A stretch of 20,243 bases of DNA, taken from Eubacteriaceae bacterium UBA4266 (lineage in GTDB: Bacteria; Bacillota; Clostridia; Eubacteriales; Eubacteriaceae). Of the stretch, positions 8,046 through 16,142 are shown one piece after another (within the stretch, counting starts at the first letter, position 1; the number at the start of each line of letters is the position of its first letter). The stretch covers positions 1 to 20,243 of the forward strand of contig DGWE01000071.1 of the NCBI GenBank assembly GCA_002396065.1, given 5' to 3'. Position numbers and translations under genes: made by a program. The notes under the pieces are model-generated. The model did no database searches. It was given only the letters and a program-made list of their open reading frames with translations, and was not told the origin of the DNA.

Positions 8046-8414
8046 ATGATTAAGAAAAAAGATAAGAATAAGGTACGCCAGAACAGACACCTGCGCGTAC
8101 GCCGAAAAATCTCCGGAACTGCAGAACGTCCGCGCCTCTGCGTATTCAGAAGCAATAAAAACATCTACGCTCAGGTCATTGACGATGTTGAAGGCAAAAC
8201 ACTGGTTGCCGCTTCCACTGTCGAAGCTGACATCAAGAACGCCGTCGAACACGGCGGAGACAAAAATGCTGCAAAAGCAGTCGGAGAAGCTGTCGCGAAA
8301 AAAGCACTCGATGCTGGTATCACAAACGTCGTCTTTGACAGAGGAGGCTACATCTACACTGGCCGTGTCAAGGAATTGGCTGAAGCTGCCCGCGAAGCTG
8401 GCTTGAAATTCTAA
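8046..8414 (+). CDS. rplR: 50S ribosomal protein L18
   Basis: L18 binds 5S rRNA with L5 in the central protuberance. The 122-residue product has the basic N-terminal tail ([20 protein letters not shown]), then [27 protein letters not shown] split across the first strands. It ends with the family [20 protein letters not shown] and [18 protein letters not shown] is a modest ribosome-binding site. Confidence 0.98.
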   Translation: MIKKKDKNKVRQNRHLRVRRKISGTAERPRLCVFRSNKNIYAQVIDDVEGKTLVAASTVEADIKNAVEHGGDKNAAKAVGEAVAKKALDAGITNVVFDRGGYIYTGRVKELAEAAREAGLKF

Positions 8415-8430
8415 AGAAGAGGGTCTGTTA

Positions 8431-8937
8431 ATGAAAAGAAAACTTATTGACGCATCTGGTATCGAACTTCAGGACAGAGTCGTTGAAATCAACCGTGTCA
8501 GCAAAACCGTCAAGGGCGGTCGCAATATGCGTTTCAGCTGCTTAGTTGTTGTCGGCGACGGCAATGGCCTGGTCGGTGTCGGCACCGGTAAAGCTGTTGA
8601 AATTCCAGACGCCATCCGCAAGGGTGTGGACGCAGCGAAGAAGAATTTGATCAAGGTTCCATTGGTCGGCACCACGATCCCGCATCAGGTGCTCGGTCAG
8701 AAGGGCGCCGGCAGCGTTCTGCTGAAGCCTGCTGCAGCCGGTACTGGTGTTATCGCCGGCGGTCCTGTCCGTGCCGTATGTGAATTAGCTGGCATCAAGG
8801 ATATTCGTACCAAGTGCCTCGGCACACACAATCCGCACAACGTTGTCATCGCAACTATGGAAGGTCTGTCAAGACTGACGACCGTCGAACAGGTTGCGGC
8901 AAAACGCGGCAAGAAACCAGAAGAAATTCTCGGCTAG
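8431..8937 (+). CDS. rpsE: 30S ribosomal protein S5
   Basis: S5 lies at the mRNA entry and contributes to decoding accuracy. The 168-residue protein has the double-stranded-RNA-binding-like N-terminal domain with the spectinomycin loop region [11 protein letters not shown] (canonical KVVKGGRRFRF). The C-terminal domain contains [40 protein letters not shown] and [20 protein letters not shown]. The following GTHNPHNVV replaces the more usual GSNNPINVV, a mild family variation. The stop is 10 nt from the rpmD start. Confidence 0.97.
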   Translation: MKRKLIDASGIELQDRVVEINRVSKTVKGGRNMRFSCLVVVGDGNGLVGVGTGKAVEIPDAIRKGVDAAKKNLIKVPLVGTTIPHQVLGQKGAGSVLLKPAAAGTGVIAGGPVRAVCELAGIKDIRTKCLGTHNPHNVVIATMEGLSRLTTVEQVAAKRGKKPEEILG

Positions 8938-8947
8938 GAGGACTATC

Positions 8948-9130
8948 ATGGCGAAATTAAACATTACGTTGAAAAAGAGCATGATCGGCCGCAACCAGAG
9001 ACAGCGCGCAACTGTTAAAGCTCTGGGTCTGCGCAAGATCGGTCAGACAGTGACCCATGATGATACACCTCAGATTCGCGGCATGATTCACAAAATTGAT
9101 TTCATGCTCGATGTAGAAGAAGAAGCGTAG
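8948..9130 (+). CDS. rpmD: 50S ribosomal protein L30
   Basis: L30 is a small (60-residue) 23S rRNA-binding protein of the ferredoxin-like fold, present in Bacillota but absent from some lineages. The sequence [35 protein letters not shown] and [20 protein letters not shown] is a clear match. The frame is open upstream into rpsE, but the ATG at 8948 with GGAGGA overlapping the rpsE stop is the proper start. Confidence 0.97.
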   Translation: MAKLNITLKKSMIGRNQRQRATVKALGLRKIGQTVTHDDTPQIRGMIHKIDFMLDVEEEA

Positions 9131-9142
9131 GAGGGTCTCTGA

Positions 9143-9586
9143 ATGAAGTTAAGCACATTAAGACCTGCAGAAGGTTCTACAAGAAACACGAAGAGAAAAG
9201 GCCGCGGGACCGCGACCGGCCAGGGTAAAACCGGCGGCAGAGGTCAGGACGGTCAGAAATCCCGTTCAGGCGGCAGCGTCCGTCTGGGTTTTGAAGGGGG
9301 TCAGATGCCTCTGGCAAGACGCCTTCCAAAGCGCGGTTTTTCCAATTATCATTTCAAAAAGCAGTACGCCATCGTCAACGTCGGCGAACTCAATGCCTTT
9401 GAAGCCAATACAGTTGTGACACCGGAACTGTTGCTCGAATACGGCTTCGTCAGAAAATTATTAGCAGGTGTCAAGGTTTTAGGCGAAGGCGAACTCACCA
9501 AGCCTTTAACTGTAAAAGTGAATAAAGTCAGCAAAACAGCAGAAGAAAAAATCAAGGCCTCCGGAGGGAAGGTCGAGGTGATTTAA
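9143..9586 (+). CDS. rplO: 50S ribosomal protein L15
   Basis: L15 is a late-assembly 23S rRNA-binding protein with an extended glycine- and arginine-rich N terminus, seen here as residues 13-50 ([20 protein letters not shown] and following). The globular part includes [20 protein letters not shown]. The length of 147 is typical. The TAA stop shares its last base with the secY ATG, and the secY ribosome-binding site GAGGTGA lies within rplO, so the two are translationally coupled. Confidence 0.98.
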   Translation: MKLSTLRPAEGSTRNTKRKGRGTATGQGKTGGRGQDGQKSRSGGSVRLGFEGGQMPLARRLPKRGFSNYHFKKQYAIVNVGELNAFEANTVVTPELLLEYGFVRKLLAGVKVLGEGELTKPLTVKVNKVSKTAEEKIKASGGKVEVI

Positions 9587-10845
9587 TGCTTACGACCCTG
9601 AAAAAAGCATGGAGCGTACCGGAGCTGCGTCGTAAAATTATTATGACGCTGCTCCTACTTTTAGTATATCGGTTAGGCTCATTCATACCGGTTCCGTACA
9701 TTGACAGCCAGCAGCTCGCTTCGCTGGTCAGCGGCAATAACTTCTTTGGACTTTTCAATATTATTTCCGGTGGGAACTTTGAAAACTTCACCATTTTCGC
9801 AATGGGGATCACGCCGTATATCAACGCGGAAATCATTATGAATCTGCTGGTGTTTGCCATTCCGGCCCTCGAAAACCTTCAGAAGGAAGGCGAAGAAGGA
9901 CGCAAAAAAATCGCTCAGTACACACGTTATTTAACGATCGTCCTTGCTGTTATTCAGGCCCTCGGCATGACACTTTCATACAGACAGCTGTTAGTTGAAA
10001 GAACATTCTTCACAGTCTTTACGGTTATTTTAATCGTTACAGCCGGCACTGTGCTTTTGATGTACATTGGGGATAAAATTACAGAAATCGGCATCGGCAA
10101 TGGGATTTCGCTGATCATCTTCATCAGTATCGTATCCCGCATTCCTACCGCGATTCAGAATATCTACCAGTACATGCAGGTCGGGACGATGAACATCGTC
10201 ACCTTGATTCTGCTCATCATCTTCATCATTGCGGCGACTGTTGCGGTCGTAGCGGTGACAGAAGGACAGCGCAAGATTCCGATTCAGTACGCAAAACGCG
10301 TGGTCGGCAGAAAAATGTACGGCGGCCAGAATACCCACATTCCGCTGCGGGTCAACATGGCCGGTGTTATCCCGATCATCTTTGCTTCATCGCTGACGCT
10401 TCTGCCGGCGACGTTGGGACAGTTTTTCCCGAATTCAGGATTTACACAGTGGCTCGCGAAATACTTCGCATGGGGCACACCGCTGACGACGATTCTTTAC
10501 GTCGTGCTGACGGTGGCCTTTACGTATTTCTACACCGCGGTCACCTTCAATCCTTACGATATTGCGGACAACATCAAAAAGCAGGGCGGCTACGTGCCGG
10601 GCATCCGTCCAGGCAAGCCAACCGTGGAATACTTCACAAAGGTGATGAACCGCTTGACGCTCTTTGGCGGGATCTTCCTCGCGATCATCGCGGTCATCCC
10701 GATTATCGTCGGCCATTTCATCAGCGGCGTCAACATGCAGTTCGGCGGGACAAGCCTTTTGATCATCGTCGGGGTTGCGCTGGAAACGGTGAAGCAGCTT
10801 GAATCTCAGCTGACGATGCGCAATTATCAGGGATTTTTGAAATAA
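9586..10845 (+). CDS. secY: Protein translocase channel subunit SecY
   Basis: SecY forms the membrane channel for secretion and membrane insertion with SecE, SecG and SecA. The 419-residue protein has about ten hydrophobic segments and the cytosolic motif LQKEGEEGRKKIAQYTRY after TM2. The large C4 region contains EGQRKIPIQYAKR and the C5 region ADNIKKQGGYVPGIRPGKPT, which binds SecA and the ribosome. It ends with the short tail MRNYQGFLK. The TM2 segment reads GITPYINAEIIMNLL, where most SecY have PYI(N/T/S)ASIIMQLL, so Glu82 replaces a small polar residue near the lateral gate. The start overlaps the rplO stop. Confidence 0.98.
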   Translation: MLTTLKKAWSVPELRRKIIMTLLLLLVYRLGSFIPVPYIDSQQLASLVSGNNFFGLFNIISGGNFENFTIFAMGITPYINAEIIMNLLVFAIPALENLQKEGEEGRKKIAQYTRYLTIVLAVIQALGMTLSYRQLLVERTFFTVFTVILIVTAGTVLLMYIGDKITEIGIGNGISLIIFISIVSRIPTAIQNIYQYMQVGTMNIVTLILLIIFIIAATVAVVAVTEGQRKIPIQYAKRVVGRKMYGGQNTHIPLRVNMAGVIPIIFASSLTLLPATLGQFFPNSGFTQWLAKYFAWGTPLTTILYVVLTVAFTYFYTAVTFNPYDIADNIKKQGGYVPGIRPGKPTVEYFTKVMNRLTLFGGIFLAIIAVIPIIVGHFISGVNMQFGGTSLLIIVGVALETVKQLESQLTMRNYQGFLK

Positions 10846-10881
10846 AAGATTCTTTAGAAACATATGGGGAGTGAAAATCAA

Positions 10882-11523
10882 ATGAGAATCGTGTTATTGG
10901 GCCCTCCGGGCGCAGGTAAAGGAACACAGGCGAAGAAAATCGCCGATCAATACGGTATTGTTCATATTTCCACCGGGGATCTGTTCAGAGACAATATCAA
11001 AAATCAGACACCTTTGGGAAAGAAAGCCAAGGCTTATATGGACGCGGGCAATCTGGTGCCTGATGAATTGGTCATCGCGTTGGTTGAAGACCGTATTGCG
11101 AAGGATGACTGCCAGAACGGTTACCTGCTCGACGGGTTCCCGCGGACAGTAGCGCAGGCTTCTGCTTTGTCTGATTACACAGAAAAGACCGGCAAGCCCC
11201 TTGATTTTGCACTCTCAATTGAAGTGCCTGAAGAAAAATTGATTGACCGGATCGTCGGCAGACGGGTCTGCCCCAACTGCGGCGCATCCTACCACGTCAC
11301 TTTCAATCCGCCGAAAAAAGACGGCGTCTGCGACCGATGCGGCGGCACACTGACGCAGCGCAAGGACGACACCGAAGCGACCGTTAAGAACCGCCTCGAC
11401 GTCTACAACAAGGAAACCGCACCGCTGATCGACTACTACCGCTGCAAGGACATTCTCGTCACCGTCAACGGCGATCAGGATGTGGGTGTGGTCACCGCCG
11501 ATATTTTCAAGGCGCTCAATTAA
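10882..11523 (+). CDS. adk: Adenylate kinase with four-cysteine zinc lid
   Basis: Adenylate kinase interconverts ATP plus AMP and two ADP in the cytosol. The 213-residue long-type enzyme has the P-loop GPPGAGKGT (residues 7-15), the NMP-binding region [10 protein letters not shown] and LLDGFPRT. The LID domain has Cys130-X2-Cys133 and Cys150-X2-Cys153, the zinc-binding form common in Gram-positive bacteria. I chose the ATG at 10882 over an in-frame ATG at 10864: GGGGAGTG sits between them at correct spacing and [10 protein letters not shown] is the family start. Its place after secY is conserved in Bacillota. Confidence 0.97.
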   Translation: MRIVLLGPPGAGKGTQAKKIADQYGIVHISTGDLFRDNIKNQTPLGKKAKAYMDAGNLVPDELVIALVEDRIAKDDCQNGYLLDGFPRTVAQASALSDYTEKTGKPLDFALSIEVPEEKLIDRIVGRRVCPNCGASYHVTFNPPKKDGVCDRCGGTLTQRKDDTEATVKNRLDVYNKETAPLIDYYRCKDILVTVNGDQDVGVVTADIFKALN

Positions 11524-11574
11524 TTGAGGCACCTTCAGGAACAGAATCAAATAGACAGGAAAGTGTGAGACACA

Positions 11575-12330
11575 ATGATTACGATAAAAAATGACAAGGA
11601 AATTGAAAAGATGAAGGCAGCCGGCCGTCTGGTCGGCGAATGCCACAATCTGCTCAGAGATATGATTAAGCCCGGCATCACAACGATGGAACTCAACGAC
11701 GTCGCGGAAAAATATTTCAGAGATCACGGCGCATATCCCACGTTTTTGGGGTACGGCGGATTCCCGTATTCAATTTGCGCGTCGGTTAACGAAGAAGTCG
11801 TCCATGGCTTTCCGTCAGACCGAGTTCTTAAAGAAGGGGATATCATCTCCATCGACCTCGGCGCGACGCTGGACGGATACGTCGGCGATGCGGCGAGAAC
11901 CTGGGGTGTCGGAAAAATTTCCGATGAAGCGCAAAAGCTCATCGATGTGACCCGTGAATCCTTTTTCACAGGCATTAAACAGGCACACGTTGGCAACCGC
12001 CTCTCTGATATCGGCCACGCTGTTCAGAAAGTGGCGGAAGATGCTGGCTTCTCTGTTGTGCGCGACTATGTCGGGCACGGGATCGGCCGTGAAATGCACG
12101 AAGATCCGCCAATTCCGAATTACGGCAAACCGGGCCATGGTCCTAGACTTCTCAAAAACATGACCTTGGCTGTGGAACCGATGGTGAACGTCGGAACTTA
12201 TGACGTTCATACGCTCGACAACGACTGGACGGTGGTGACCAATGACGGCAAACTCGCCGCCCATTACGAAAACACCATCTGGATCACGGGAGAAGGCGCA
12301 CCGGAAATTCTGACATTAGTCGAAGATTAA
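11575..12330 (+). CDS. map: Methionine aminopeptidase, type I
   Basis: It removes the initiator methionine from nascent proteins at the ribosome. The 251-residue protein has the full pita-bread metallopeptidase residue set: His77 (VNEEVVHGFP), Asp94 (ISIDLGA), Asp105 (VGDAART), His168 (YVGHGIGREMHEDP), Glu201 (LAVEPM) and Glu232 (AHYENTI). There is no N-terminal zinc-finger or SH3-binding extension, so it resembles the short E. coli-type enzyme. The AGGAAAGTG region upstream of the ATG is a moderate ribosome-binding site. The 51-nt gap after adk shows no terminator. Confidence 0.97.
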   Translation: MITIKNDKEIEKMKAAGRLVGECHNLLRDMIKPGITTMELNDVAEKYFRDHGAYPTFLGYGGFPYSICASVNEEVVHGFPSDRVLKEGDIISIDLGATLDGYVGDAARTWGVGKISDEAQKLIDVTRESFFTGIKQAHVGNRLSDIGHAVQKVAEDAGFSVVRDYVGHGIGREMHEDPPIPNYGKPGHGPRLLKNMTLAVEPMVNVGTYDVHTLDNDWTVVTNDGKLAAHYENTIWITGEGAPEILTLVED

Positions 12331-12344
12331 TCACAATTAATTTT

Positions 12345-12683
12345 ATGAGTAAACAAATTGAGATCGGACAAGTTGTTCGGTCAAAAGCAGGAAGAGATAA
12401 AGGCAGATTCATGATCGTCGTTGGGATACTCGATGGCGATCATGTTGCGTTGTGCGACGGCGATTTGCGCAAGATTGCATCGCCGAAAAAGAAAAAAATA
12501 AAACATCTTGCAAAAACGAATAAAGTCCTGTATCATATAAAAGATAGGCTGTTATCAGGTCAAAAAGTGCAGAATGCTGAAATCAGAAAAGCACTTTCAG
12601 CTTATCAGCAGGATGGCCAGCATCATTCTAAATGTGACGACACAGAAACGAAGGAGGATACACTTTGTCGAAAAAGAATGTGA
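12345..12683 (+). CDS. KOW-domain RNA-binding protein (L14e/L6e/L27e-like)
   Basis: This 112-residue protein has an N-terminal KOW-type motif ([20 protein letters not shown], residues 6-25), then [20 protein letters not shown], a basic stretch likely to contact RNA. Small proteins of this type between map and infA are common in Clostridia and are annotated as L14e/L6e/L27e-like. Their job is not established; a role in ribosome assembly or as an accessory ribosomal protein is inference. The C-terminal 40 residues are polar and less recognisable. I see no Shine-Dalgarno sequence within the 14 nt after map. The 3' end overlaps infA by 19 nt in another frame, so the last residues share DNA with the infA start. 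Confidence 0.85.
   Translation: MSKQIEIGQVVRSKAGRDKGRFMIVVGILDGDHVALCDGDLRKIASPKKKKIKHLAKTNKVLYHIKDRLLSGQKVQNAEIRKALSAYQQDGQHHSKCDDTETKEDTLCRKRM
12508..12536 (+). promoter_or_regulatory. Candidate internal promoter upstream of infA
   Basis: TTGCAA (12508-12513) and TATCAT (12531-12536) are 17 nt apart inside the KOW gene. The -10 box matches five of six consensus positions and the -35 box four. A start near 12543 would give a leader of about 120 nt before infA and could raise IF1, L36 and alpha-operon output independently of the S10 promoter. The surrounding A/T-rich lysine codons make a chance match possible. Confidence 0.4.
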
Positions 12684-12892
12684 TCGAATTGAAAGGCAGA
12701 GTTGTTGAAGCACTGCCGAATACGGTGTTCAAAGTTGAACTGGAAAACGGACATATGGTCACAGCACATATTTCTGGGAAACTGCGTATGAATTACATCC
12801 GCATTTTGCCGGGGGATGAAGTTACTCTGGAACTTTCTCCGTACGATTTAGACCGTGGCCGCATTGTGTGGCGCGGAAAAGGCCGGTCATAA
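12665..12892 (+). CDS. infA: Translation initiation factor IF-1
   Basis: IF1 is an OB-fold protein that binds the 30S A site during initiation. The 75-residue product contains [40 protein letters not shown] and RGRIVWRGK, a near-standard IF1. The start is TTG at 12665, six nt after AAGGAGGA (12651-12658); the second codon begins the [10 protein letters not shown] match to the usual AKEDVIEVEG. The gene overlaps the end of the preceding KOW gene by 19 nt. Confidence 0.97.
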   Translation: MSKKNVIELKGRVVEALPNTVFKVELENGHMVTAHISGKLRMNYIRILPGDEVTLELSPYDLDRGRIVWRGKGRS

Positions 12893-12914
12893 TAATTTAA
12901 ATAAGGAGAATATC

Positions 12915-13028
12915 ATGAAAGTCAGACCATCTGTAAAACCAATGTGCGAAAAATGCAAAGTCATCAAACGTCATGGCAAAGTCATGGTGATTTGCGAAAA
13001 CCCGAAGCACAAACAAAGACAAGGCTAA
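12915..13028 (+). CDS. rpmJ: 50S ribosomal protein L36, zinc form
   Basis: L36 is the smallest large-subunit protein. The 37-residue product is [20 protein letters not shown] followed by [17 protein letters not shown]. Cys11, Cys14, Cys27 and His32 form the zinc ribbon. ATAAGGAGA lies 5 nt upstream of the ATG. The order infA-rpmJ-rpsM is the standard spc-to-alpha junction. Confidence 0.97.
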   Translation: MKVRPSVKPMCEKCKVIKRHGKVMVICENPKHKQRQG

Positions 13029-13212
13029 TCGAAGCCAACATTATTTTTTGATCATTAATGTGGAAGCGGCTGTCAACACATTTTTGATAGATGAGGTTCG
13101 GATCCATCACCGTATTGCCTGAATAAGGGAATCAGATCCGACGGACATGGGCTGTTATTGTCACTTCGCAGCTCAGATCATATTTACACATGATTCAGGA
13201 GGTAAACTACTT
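13029..13212 (+). promoter_or_regulatory. Structured leader before rpsM (alpha operon)
   Basis: This 184-nt gap is the longest inside the ribosomal cluster. TCGGATC 13098-13104 pairs perfectly with GATCCGA 13135-13141, enclosing a smaller imperfect CCT/AGG stem. An A/T-rich hairpin pairs 13038-13043 with 13056-13061. A weak promoter-like pair is TTGTCA 13158-13163 and TATTTA 13181-13186 with 17-nt spacing, but its -10 box is poor. The rpsM Shine-Dalgarno site AGGAGGT is at 13197-13203. In E. coli the comparable place holds the S4-binding repressor pseudoknot; whether this RNA does the same is unknown. Confidence 0.45.
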
Positions 13213-13587
13213 ATGGCAAGAATTGCCGGAGTTGACTTACCGCGCGATAAGCGTGTTGAAGTCGGCTTGACTTACATCTATGGCATTGGAAGAGCAACTT
13301 CAAAGCAGATTCTTCAGGAAGTCAACATTGACCCGAACACAAGAGTCAAGGATTTGACCGAAGCTGAAGTCGGCGCTCTCCGTAATATTCTCGATGAAAA
13401 ATACACCGTTGAAGGTGACCTTCGCCGAGAAGTGAACTTGAACATCAAACGACTGATCGAAATCGGATCATACCGCGGTATGAGACATCGTCGCGGCCTG
13501 CCGGTCCGCGGACAGCGTTCCAAAACCAACGCGAGAACCCGCAAGGGACCGAAGAAAACTGTTGGCCGTTCTAAGAAAGACGCATAA
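13213..13587 (+). CDS. rpsM: 30S ribosomal protein S13
   Basis: S13 sits at the top of the 30S head, contacts P-site tRNA through its tail and forms intersubunit bridges. The 124-residue protein starts [20 protein letters not shown], contains [14 protein letters not shown], and ends with the basic tail [20 protein letters not shown] and following lysines. The frame is open 22 codons further upstream to an ATG at 13147, but AGGAGGT (13197-13203) and the conserved MARIAGVD fix the start here. It is the first gene of the alpha set. Confidence 0.98.
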   Translation: MARIAGVDLPRDKRVEVGLTYIYGIGRATSKQILQEVNIDPNTRVKDLTEAEVGALRNILDEKYTVEGDLRREVNLNIKRLIEIGSYRGMRHRRGLPVRGQRSKTNARTRKGPKKTVGRSKKDA

Positions 13588-13601
13588 TAGGAGGTTGAAA
13601 A

Positions 13602-13991
13602 TTGGCTAAGGCTGTTAGATCTAAAAAGAGAAAGATCAAAAAGAATGTTGAACGCGGTCAAGTACACATTCAATCTTCTTTTAACAATACAATCGTAACA
13701 ATCACAGACAACGCAGGCAACGCGCTTTCATGGGCTTCCGCTGGGGAAATGGGCTTCAGAGGCTCCAAAAAGAGCACCCCATTTGCCGCACAGATGGCCA
13801 GCGAACAAGCCGCAAAATTAGCGATGGAACACGGCCTGAGAAGCGTTGAAGTTAATGTTAAAGGACCTGGCTCCGGTCGTGAAGCAGCGATTCGTGCACT
13901 TCAGGCTGCCGGTCTTGAAATCACGGTAATCCGCGACGTCACGCCGATTCCGCACAACGGCTGCCGTCCACCGAAACGCAGAAGAGTCTGA
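13602..13991 (+). CDS. rpsK: 30S ribosomal protein S11
   Basis: S11 lies in the 30S platform at the mRNA exit. The 129-residue product has the hallmark [40 protein letters not shown] and ends [20 protein letters not shown] before Val. The start is TTG at 13602, six nt after TAGGAGGT. The basic N terminus ([17 protein letters not shown]) is family-like. Confidence 0.97.
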   Translation: MAKAVRSKKRKIKKNVERGQVHIQSSFNNTIVTITDNAGNALSWASAGEMGFRGSKKSTPFAAQMASEQAAKLAMEHGLRSVEVNVKGPGSGREAAIRALQAAGLEITVIRDVTPIPHNGCRPPKRRRV

Positions 13992-14008
13992 TTGGAGGTA
14001 TATAGAGT

Positions 14009-14638
14009 ATGGCGAGATATACAGAAGCTTCATGCCGTCAATGCAGACGCGAAGGCATGAAATTATATTTAAAAGGCGAAAGATGCTATTCAAAAGACAA
14101 ATGTGCTTTTGACAAGCGCCCGACACCACCAGGTGGTGCAGGCAAACGCCGCGCGAAGCTTTCCGAATACGGCATGCAGCTTCGTGAAAAACAGAAGGTT
14201 AAGAGAATTTACGGCGTTCTGGAAAAACAGTTCAGACACTATTTCGACGTCGCTGAAAAACAGCAGGGGATCACAGGGGACAACCTGTTATTCTTACTCG
14301 AAGAAAGACTGGACAACGTCGTTTATCGTCTGGGACTGGCAACCTCCCGCAAGGAAGCAAGACAGCTGGTTCTCCACGGACATTTCACTGTCAACGGCAA
14401 GCGCGTCAACGTGCCATCCTATCAGATCAAGGTCGGCGACGAAATCGCAGTTGCAGACGGCAGCAAGAAATCCACAAAATTCAAGGACATCATCGAAGCG
14501 ACAGAAAACAGAGCAATTGTTCAATGGTTGACGGTCGATTACGACAAACTGGCAGGTAAAGTTGTCAGCAAACCGACCCGCGAAGATATCGATATTGAAA
14601 TTGCAGAACATCTCATCGTCGAATTGTATTCCAAGTAA
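14009..14638 (+). CDS. rpsD: 30S ribosomal protein S4, zinc form
   Basis: S4 is a primary 16S rRNA binder, a 30S body assembly nucleator and, in both E. coli and Bacillus, a translational repressor of its own operon. The 209-residue product has the N-terminal cysteine set Cys9, Cys12, Cys26 and Cys32 that binds zinc in Thermus-type S4. The S4 RNA-binding domain follows ([20 protein letters not shown] and [20 protein letters not shown]). GGAGGT lies 10-15 nt upstream. Location between rpsK and rpoA is the clostridial and E. coli arrangement; Bacillus subtilis has rpsD alone elsewhere. Confidence 0.98.
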   Translation: MARYTEASCRQCRREGMKLYLKGERCYSKDKCAFDKRPTPPGGAGKRRAKLSEYGMQLREKQKVKRIYGVLEKQFRHYFDVAEKQQGITGDNLLFLLEERLDNVVYRLGLATSRKEARQLVLHGHFTVNGKRVNVPSYQIKVGDEIAVADGSKKSTKFKDIIEATENRAIVQWLTVDYDKLAGKVVSKPTREDIDIEIAEHLIVELYSK

Positions 14639-14704
14639 TCTAGGGCCGTATTGGAACCCTCGTGTTTTGGAGTCTTGTTTATATTTTAGGAGGGTATCGA
14701 TTAT

Positions 14705-15661
14705 ATGATCGAATTCGAAAAGCCAATCATTAAGAATGTTGATAGATCCGAAGATAACACTTACGGCAAATACACAGTCGAACCTCTTGAACGTGGATAC
14801 GGCACCACGCTCGGCAACAGCCTGAGACGGATCATGCTTTCCTCTCTTCCTGGCGTTGCCATTACATCTGTCAAGATTAATGATGTTCGTCACGAATTTT
14901 CGACGATTGAAGGCATTAGAGAAGATGTTATTGAAATTCTGCTGAATCTTAAAGGCCTGTGCGCCAAGATGTACACCGACGAACCGCAGATCATCCGCAT
15001 TGAAGCTCAAGGCGAAGGCGAAATCACCGCTGGGGATATCATCTGTGGGCCGGAAGTGGAAATCATCAATCCAGACATGCATATTTGTACGATGGCCAAC
15101 GACGCCGTCCTCAATATGGAGATGAAACTGGAAAAAGGCCGGGGCTACAGACCGTCAGAAAAGAACAAGTACGACGGGATGCCCATTGGCACACTGCCGA
15201 TGGATTCAATTTTCTCACCGATTCGGAAAGTGATTTTCCGGGTTGAAGATACGCGTGTCGGTCAGGTCACGGACTTCGACAAACTGACGCTCGAAATCTG
15301 GACAGACGGGACGATGACGCCGGAAGAAGCACTGTCGCTTTCGGCGAAGGTCATGAACGACCACCTGAAACTTTTCATCGACCTGACAGAAGAAGCGGAA
15401 CACGTCGAAACCATGGTCGAACGCGAAGAAAATGAAAAAGAACGGATCAAGGAAATGTCCATCGAAGAATTGGAACTCTCCGTCCGTTCGAGCAACTGCC
15501 TGAGACGGGCAAATATCGATACAGTTGAAAAATTGACTCAGAAAACAGAAGAAGACATGATGAAGGTCCGCAACCTTGGCCGCAAGTCCTTGAACGAAAT
15601 CAAACGCAAGCTTGCTGAAATGGGCCTGTCTCTGAGTCAGGAAGATAAAACGAAGGAGTAA
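14705..15661 (+). CDS. rpoA: RNA polymerase subunit alpha
   Basis: Alpha nucleates RNA polymerase assembly as a dimer, and its C-terminal domain binds UP elements and activators. The 318-residue protein has the N-terminal dimerisation segment [20 protein letters not shown] (residues 29-48) and the C-terminal domain from about 250, with [12 protein letters not shown] and [15 protein letters not shown]. Arg261 corresponds to the DNA-contacting E. coli Arg265. AGGAGGGT precedes the ATG. The 66-nt gap after rpsD holds a small AGGG/CCCT stem and no clear promoter. Confidence 0.98.
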   Translation: MIEFEKPIIKNVDRSEDNTYGKYTVEPLERGYGTTLGNSLRRIMLSSLPGVAITSVKINDVRHEFSTIEGIREDVIEILLNLKGLCAKMYTDEPQIIRIEAQGEGEITAGDIICGPEVEIINPDMHICTMANDAVLNMEMKLEKGRGYRPSEKNKYDGMPIGTLPMDSIFSPIRKVIFRVEDTRVGQVTDFDKLTLEIWTDGTMTPEEALSLSAKVMNDHLKLFIDLTEEAEHVETMVEREENEKERIKEMSIEELELSVRSSNCLRRANIDTVEKLTQKTEEDMMKVRNLGRKSLNEIKRKLAEMGLSLSQEDKTKE

Positions 15662-15665
15662 TAGA

Positions 15666-16007
15666 ATGGCTGGTTACAGAAAACTGGGAAGAACATCCGC
15701 CCAAAGAAAAGCCATGCTCAGAAATTTAACCACTGCACTTCTGGAACAGGGTCGCATCCAGACGACGCTGCACCGCGCAAAAGAAGTCAGAAGAATGGCT
15801 GAAAAAATGGTGACATTAGGAAAACGCGGCGATTTACACGCAAGAAGACAGGCTCTGGCCTACATCACAAGTGAAGATGTGGTCACTCAGCTCTTCGAAG
15901 AAATCGCACCGAAATACGCAGACCGCAACGGCGGCTACACACGCATTTATAAGATGGGACCGCGCCGCGGCGACGCTGCAGAAGTGGCCATCATCGAAAT
16001 GGTCTAA
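15666..16007 (+). CDS. rplQ: 50S ribosomal protein L17
   Basis: L17 lies near the tunnel exit on the solvent side of the 50S subunit. The 113-residue product starts with the hallmark [20 protein letters not shown], then [20 protein letters not shown] and [20 protein letters not shown], and ends [20 protein letters not shown] before Val. AAGGAG overlaps the rpoA stop region and serves as ribosome-binding site. It is the last gene of the cluster; a strong terminator follows 25 nt later. Confidence 0.98.
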   Translation: MAGYRKLGRTSAQRKAMLRNLTTALLEQGRIQTTLHRAKEVRRMAEKMVTLGKRGDLHARRQALAYITSEDVVTQLFEEIAPKYADRNGGYTRIYKMGPRRGDAAEVAIIEMV

Positions 16008-16031
16008 GCCATTGGCGTGAGCTTAAGAATC

Positions 16032-16067
16032 AAGACTAAAGTCTTCGGACTTTGGTCTTTTTTATTT
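16032..16067 (+). terminator. Intrinsic terminator after rplQ, UUCG loop
   Basis: AAGACTAAAGTC (16032-16043) pairs with GACTTTGGTCTT (16048-16059) around a TTCG tetraloop, with one U-G pair in a 12-bp stem. A T-rich run follows to about 16067. This very stable hairpin ends the S10-spc-alpha transcription unit. Confidence 0.93.
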
Positions 16068-16094
16068 TGCAAGTTTTGGGTTTTGTATTATAAT
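16066..16094 (+). promoter_or_regulatory. Promoter of the ecfA1-ecfA2-ecfT-truA unit
   Basis: A perfect TATAAT -10 box lies at 16089-16094. A weak -35 candidate, TTTGCA at 16066-16071, lies 17 nt upstream (TTGCAA at 16067 is the 16-nt alternative). It directly abuts the rplQ terminator's T-run. Transcription would start near 16101 and leave a leader of about 40 nt. Confidence 0.65.
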
Positions 16095-16142
16095 GGCATG
16101 CGGAACTAATCGTCAGATTGACGAAATACAAAGGATAAGGAT

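Noticed and set aside
10864..10881. Upstream ATG as adk start
   Set aside because: It overlaps the ribosome-binding site of the ATG at 10882 and would add six non-family residues.
13147..13212. 22-codon N-terminal extension of rpsM
   Set aside because: The extension resembles no S13, and AGGAGGT lies at the right distance from the ATG at 13213.
14639..14704. Promoter before rpoA
   Set aside because: TATATT at 14680-14685 has no -35 box at 16-18 nt; TTGGAA is 23 nt away.
14294..15082. Minus-strand open frame of 262 codons across rpsD and rpoA
   Set aside because: It is antisense to two certain genes, has no ribosome-binding site or recognisable domain, and arises from their codon bias. The same applies to other long antisense frames, for example 3747-4286, 11215-11727 and 17829-18344.
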